15,008 nt of DNA, from positions 1 to 15,008 of the forward strand of contig DMNP01000373.1 in NCBI GenBank assembly GCA_003452695.1, written 5' to 3'. Below the pieces are notes generated by a model. It saw only the letters and a program-made list of their open reading frames with translations, had not been told where the DNA came from and ran no database searches. Origin of the DNA: Eggerthellaceae bacterium. Lineage in GTDB: Bacteria; Actinomycetota; Coriobacteriia; Coriobacteriales; Eggerthellaceae. Made by a program: the position numbers and the translations under genes. Shown here piece by piece: positions 11,692-15,008 of the stretch (the stretch's first letter is position 1; every line of letters begins with the position of its first letter).

Positions 11692-13737
11692 ATGACGAAG
11701 AAACTCCTGATGGGAAACGAAGCCATTGCCCATGCAGCGCTCGAGGCGGGCGTTGCCGTGGTGGCGGGCTATCCAGGCACGCCGTCCTCGGAAATCGTCG
11801 AAACCGTTGCACGGTTGCACGCCCAGGGCAGCGCGCACGGCGTGCATGTGGAATGGTCGACGAACGAAAAGGCGGCCCTCGAGCTGCTGTTCGGGGCTTC
11901 GCTTGCAGGTGCACGCGGTCTGTTCACGTGCAAGCAGATGGGCCTGAACGTGGCAAGCGATGCCCTGCTCAGCCTGAATTATGTAAGCGTGCGCGGCGGG
12001 CTCGTGCTCGTCGTGGCAGACGACCCGGGGCCCATTTCATCGCAAACCGAGCAGGACACGCGCCGTTTTGCCGCATTTGCAAAGGTGCCCGTGCTGGATC
12101 CGGCCACGCCCGAGCAGGCCTTCGCCATGGTGCAAGCAGCCTTCGACCTGTCGGAGCGCTTCCACACGCCCGTTATCGTGCGCCCGACCACGCGCGTGGA
12201 TCACGCATCGGCGTTCTTCGACGTGGCAGACGCCACGGAAGCGCGCGCCATCCCCGAAAACGGCTTCGAGCGAGACCCGCAGAAGTGGGTGATCTTTCCC
12301 CGGCGGGCCTTCGAAGCGCATGGAGAGATTAACGCCCGCCTGCCCGAAATCGCCCACACATTCGCCGTGGAGAAGCGCTTCGAAGCCTTCAACCCGATTG
12401 AAGGCCCCACCGACGCCACCTACGGCATCATAGCCGGCGGCATCAGCGCAGCCTATGCACGCGAAGCCCTGCGCATGGTCGAAGACCGTGCACAGCAAGC
12501 CGGCATAAGCATGCCGCCGTACCGCTTCATGCAGGTGGGGCTGGCATATCCCTTCCCCGAGGAAACCGTGTCGGAGTTCGTTCGCGGATTGCGCAACATC
12601 TTGGTGTTCGAGGAACTGGATTTCGTAATAGAGGATGCGCTCGCGCGCTTGGCAGGGCGCACACATGCTGCCTACGAAGTACGCGGAAAGCTTACGGGCG
12701 ACGCCCGCGACCGCGGCGAGAACGACGTGGACGATATTGCGACACGCATCGAGAAATTCCTGGGGCTGTCGGGGCGCCTGCGCATGTGGCGCAGATCCGA
12801 AGCGCTGGACGCGCGGGAGGCAATGGAACAAGGGGGCGGTTCGGCAGGCTACGAATCGCCGTCTTCGCCCGTCATCGACCCTGCCACCTTGCCCACCCGC
12901 CCACCCGTGCTCTGCCCGGGCTGCCCGCATCGCGGCGCCTTCTACGCCGTGAAACAGGCGCTTCGCAAGACGCCGGCCGTCCTCTGCGGCGACATTGGCT
13001 GCTACACGCTGGGAAACGCCAGGCCGCTCGACGCCGTGGACACCTGCCTGTGCATGGGTGCGGGCATCACGATGGCACAGGGCTTCGCGGTGGCGGACCC
13101 CGACAAGAAGGCCGTCGCCTTCGTCGGCGACTCCACGTTTTTCGCAAGCGGGATGACGGGCCTTGCCAACGCAGCGTATAACGGCCACGACATAAGCGTG
13201 ATGGTGCTGGACAACGCCACCACCGCCATGACGGGCAGCCAACCGCATCCTGGAACGGGATACACGCTGATGGGCGAACAGAACCGGCCGCTCGACATCG
13301 AAGCGGCGCTGCTCGCGATGGGCTTCAGGCGGGTCTTCCGCGCAAACCCGCTGGACAAAGACGCTTCCGTGGTGGCCGCGAAGGCCGCCATCTCCTACGA
13401 CGGCCCATCCGCGGTAATCTTCGAATCTCCCTGCGTGCAGCTGGTGGCCCCCAACGACCCGGTTGTCATAGACCCCGCCATATGCACGGGCTGCAAGAAG
13501 TGCATCACCGAAATCGGCTGCCCGGCAATCGGTTTCGACACGACGGCCCAAGGCGAGCGCAGTGGCAATCGCGGCCAGGCTTTCATCGATGCCGCGCAAT
13601 GCAATGGATGCGACCTGTGCACGCAGGTTTGTCCCTTCGAGGCTATCCGGATTCAGGACATTCCAGCCGACCAGACGGTCCGGATGGACCGGATAGAAGC
13701 GGCCGACGCGCAGGAAAAGGAGGACAGGAATGCTTAA
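11692..13737 (+). CDS. iorA: indolepyruvate:ferredoxin oxidoreductase, alpha subunit
   Basis: 681 residues. With IorB it oxidatively decarboxylates indolepyruvate and other aryl pyruvates to aryl-acetyl-CoA, reducing ferredoxin. In order: N-terminal pyrimidine-binding domain (GNEAIAHAALEAG, GYPGTPSSE at 26-34), LVLVVADDPGPISSQTEQD, a middle transketolase-like domain, the TPP domain with CPGCPHRG at 408-415, GDIGCYTLG at 433-441 and GDSTFFASG at 479-487, and a C-terminal two-cluster ferredoxin domain with cysteines 598/601/604/610 and 637/640/643/647. It is somewhat long because of a linker of about 35 residues (near 365-400) before the TPP domain. GAGGTG lies 5 nt before the ATG. It overlaps iorB by 8 bp. 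Confidence 0.95.
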   Translation: MTKKLLMGNEAIAHAALEAGVAVVAGYPGTPSSEIVETVARLHAQGSAHGVHVEWSTNEKAALELLFGASLAGARGLFTCKQMGLNVASDALLSLNYVSVRGGLVLVVADDPGPISSQTEQDTRRFAAFAKVPVLDPATPEQAFAMVQAAFDLSERFHTPVIVRPTTRVDHASAFFDVADATEARAIPENGFERDPQKWVIFPRRAFEAHGEINARLPEIAHTFAVEKRFEAFNPIEGPTDATYGIIAGGISAAYAREALRMVEDRAQQAGISMPPYRFMQVGLAYPFPEETVSEFVRGLRNILVFEELDFVIEDALARLAGRTHAAYEVRGKLTGDARDRGENDVDDIATRIEKFLGLSGRLRMWRRSEALDAREAMEQGGGSAGYESPSSPVIDPATLPTRPPVLCPGCPHRGAFYAVKQALRKTPAVLCGDIGCYTLGNARPLDAVDTCLCMGAGITMAQGFAVADPDKKAVAFVGDSTFFASGMTGLANAAYNGHDISVMVLDNATTAMTGSQPHPGTGYTLMGEQNRPLDIEAALLAMGFRRVFRANPLDKDASVVAAKAAISYDGPSAVIFESPCVQLVAPNDPVVIDPAICTGCKKCITEIGCPAIGFDTTAQGERSGNRGQAFIDAAQCNGCDLCTQVCPFEAIRIQDIPADQTVRMDRIEAADAQEKEDRNA

Positions 13738-14326
13738 CATCATGCTGACCGGCGTGGGCGGGCAGGGCACGGTGCTCGCAGCGAAGGTCCTTGCGCAGGC
13801 GGCCTTGGAAAAGGGCTGGCACGTGCGCACCGCCGAGACCATCGGCATGGCGCAGCGGGGCGGCTCGGTGGTATCGCACGTGCGCATGGGCAACGACGGC
13901 GAAGAAGTGCACTCCCCGCTTATCGCGCGCGAAACGGCCGATATGGTCGTGGCATTCGAGCCCTCCGAAGGCGCTCGCGTGCTGCCGTACCTGGCCCCTT
14001 CGGGCGTGCTCGTCAGCGCGACGACGGCAATCCAGCCGGTCACCGCGGCGCTCAGCCCCGAACCGTACCGCGGCGCGCGCATTATCGAGCAACTGTGCCG
14101 CTGCGTAGACATGGAATCCGGGCGTTTGGTCATCGTCCCCGACGAGGCCATCCTGAAACGCGTGGGCAACCGCAAGGCCCTGAACACGGTTTTGCTGGCC
14201 TGCGCCATCGGCACCGGCCATCTGCCGCTGAACGTGGACGACCTGCGCAGCGCCATCCGCTCTTGCGTGAAGCCCGCGTTCGTCGATTTGAACCTGAAGG
14301 CCATCGACGAAGCGCTCGAACGCTAG
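13730..14326 (+). CDS. iorB: indolepyruvate:ferredoxin oxidoreductase, beta subunit
   Basis: 198 residues, normal for IorB. This is the gamma/POR domain of 2-oxoacid:ferredoxin oxidoreductases, which contacts CoA and TPP and completes the active complex with IorA. Visible features are LTGVGGQGTVLAAKVLA at 6-22, ETIGMAQRGGSVVSHVR, and HSPLIARETADMVVAFEPSE. The ATG lies inside the end of iorA with AAAAGGAGG 6 nt upstream, so the subunits are translationally coupled and made in equal amounts. It ends 16 bp from the convergent kinase-like gene, which leaves no room for a separate terminator. No phenylacetate-CoA-ligase-like gene (paaK), a frequent companion, follows. Confidence 0.94.
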   Translation: MLNIMLTGVGGQGTVLAAKVLAQAALEKGWHVRTAETIGMAQRGGSVVSHVRMGNDGEEVHSPLIARETADMVVAFEPSEGARVLPYLAPSGVLVSATTAIQPVTAALSPEPYRGARIIEQLCRCVDMESGRLVIVPDEAILKRVGNRKALNTVLLACAIGTGHLPLNVDDLRSAIRSCVKPAFVDLNLKAIDEALER

Positions 14327-14342
14327 CCAAACGCACCATAAC

Positions 14343-14861
14343 CTATTGCATGGGTATTGCGCGGGCCACCTTTCGGGCGGCGGCAGTTATGCTCAGGTCA
14401 TCGATGTTCACGGTGTGCTGGGCATAATGTTCGTACAGCGGCTTGCGCTCGTCGTACAAATCGCGCAGGCTCATGGAAACGCCGCCCTTCAGCACGACGC
14501 CGCGCTCGTCCAAATCGATCAGGCGCCCCACCAGCGATTCGTAGGATATTTCCAAATAGACCACCGTACCCGTTTCGGCAAGATGGCGCATGGCCTCGTC
14601 GGAATACACCGCGCTGCCGCCGGTTGCCACCACGCAGTTCTCGGGTTCAAGGCCGCAGAGCACCTGGTTCTCCGCTTCGATGAACCCCTGCACCCCCCGC
14701 TCGTCGATAATGCCCTGCAGGGTCTTGCCATAGCGTTTTTGAATGGCCAGGTCGGCATCAAGGAAGTCCTTGTTCAGTATCTTGGCCAGCACCACGCCCA
14801 GCGTGGATTTGCCCGCGCCCGGCATGCCGATGAGTACGATATTTCCCGCATTGCCTTTCAT
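14343..14861 (-). CDS. shikimate-kinase-like P-loop kinase
   Basis: 172 residues, the typical size for shikimate kinase (shikimate + ATP to shikimate 3-phosphate). Seen are Walker A GMPGAGKST at 12-20, LDADLAI with Asp37 (equivalent to the shikimate-binding aspartate), ATGGSAVY at 79-86, and DERKPLYEHYA with the late conserved arginine. Two positions are atypical: the motif normally F-R-x-x-E reads F-I-E-A-E (Ile61 in place of the shikimate-binding Arg), and the usual TGGG is TGGS. The substrate might therefore not be shikimate, although divergent true shikimate kinases cannot be excluded. ATG 14861 is chosen because GGAGG lies 5 nt upstream; the ATG at 14873 overlaps that site. It converges on iorB. 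Confidence 0.8.
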   Translation of the reverse strand: MKGNAGNIVLIGMPGAGKSTLGVVLAKILNKDFLDADLAIQKRYGKTLQGIIDERGVQGFIEAENQVLCGLEPENCVVATGGSAVYSDEAMRHLAETGTVVYLEISYESLVGRLIDLDERGVVLKGGVSMSLRDLYDERKPLYEHYAQHTVNIDDLSITAAARKVARAIPMQ

Positions 14862-15008
14862 GTAGTCCTCCATCGTGGGAATAGCTGGTAAATCGGAAAT
14901 GGAACGGCGCCTTCATCGGACATGACCCGCTATGAAGCTCCCGGTCGCAGGGCCGCGGTCCCGCAGGGGCCCCGGGGCGGGGAAAGGGGATTCGGGCTTG
15001 GCTTCGGC

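Noticed and set aside
12037..14304. 755-codon open frame on the minus strand across iorA/iorB
   Set aside because: It is antisense to two clearly recognisable genes, has the His/Arg/Ala-rich composition typical of a high-GC shadow frame, and matches no family.
14862..15008. Minus-strand open stretch at the right edge as the tail of another gene
   Set aside because: Two frames stay open for about 30 codons, but the content is Pro/Gly/Arg-rich with no family signature; too short to support.

Overview
This 15 kb window is high-GC DNA. Its gene content and protein style suggest an anaerobic gut actinobacterium of the Coriobacteriia, most likely an Eggerthellaceae relative. The clues are indolepyruvate:ferredoxin oxidoreductase, a stand-alone TrpB2 behind a transcriptional tryptophan T-box, a LytTR/GHKL-type two-component remnant, DUF4143 ATPase remnants and hairpin repeats. 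The assignment is an inference from the sequence; no database was searched.

Layout. (1) Positions 1-3264 hold an alpha/beta hydrolase cut by the left edge and a redox-type regulatory unit. In that unit a nitroreductase and an Rrf2 regulator lie on the minus strand, and a YwnB-like NAD(P)-binding protein lies divergently on the plus strand. The 174-bp divergent gap carries three near-identical palindromes, TGTTGTAA-N9-TTACAACA, the obvious candidate operators. (2) Positions 3269-7560 are a decayed accessory island: a response-regulator fragment fused to a kinase-like membrane fragment, two fragments of unrelated DUF4143-type AAA ATPases, a broken short ORF and about 450 bp of uninterpretable DNA. 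It also holds an intact RelE/ParE-type toxin-antitoxin pair, the tail of a surface protein, a 41-residue cysteine-containing peptide gene with a strong ribosome binding site, a signal-peptide/C-terminal-anchor protein, and a composite repeat bounded by inverted hairpins. (3) Positions 7591-9504 form one regulated unit: promoter, tryptophan T-box (specifier UGG, acceptor-pairing bulge UGGC), leader terminator, trpB2 and a strong terminator. (4) Positions 9778-11532 hold a short secreted protein whose end coincides with a 50-bp palindrome, a secreted amidase convergent with it, and purE divergent from the amidase. (5) Positions 11692-14861 hold iorA-iorB, overlapping by 8 bp, and a convergent shikimate-kinase-like gene.

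How they work together. trpB2 (indole plus serine to tryptophan), iorAB (oxidative decarboxylation of aryl pyruvates) and the shikimate-kinase homologue all bear on aromatic amino acids, although only trpB2 shows direct tryptophan-responsive control. The Rrf2 unit looks like a self-contained electrophile or redox stress response. The most rewarding places for a second look are the triple operator, the T-box/trpB2 pairing, the cysteine peptide with its anchored neighbour, the two hairpin repeats, and the kinase homologue that lacks the shikimate-binding arginine.
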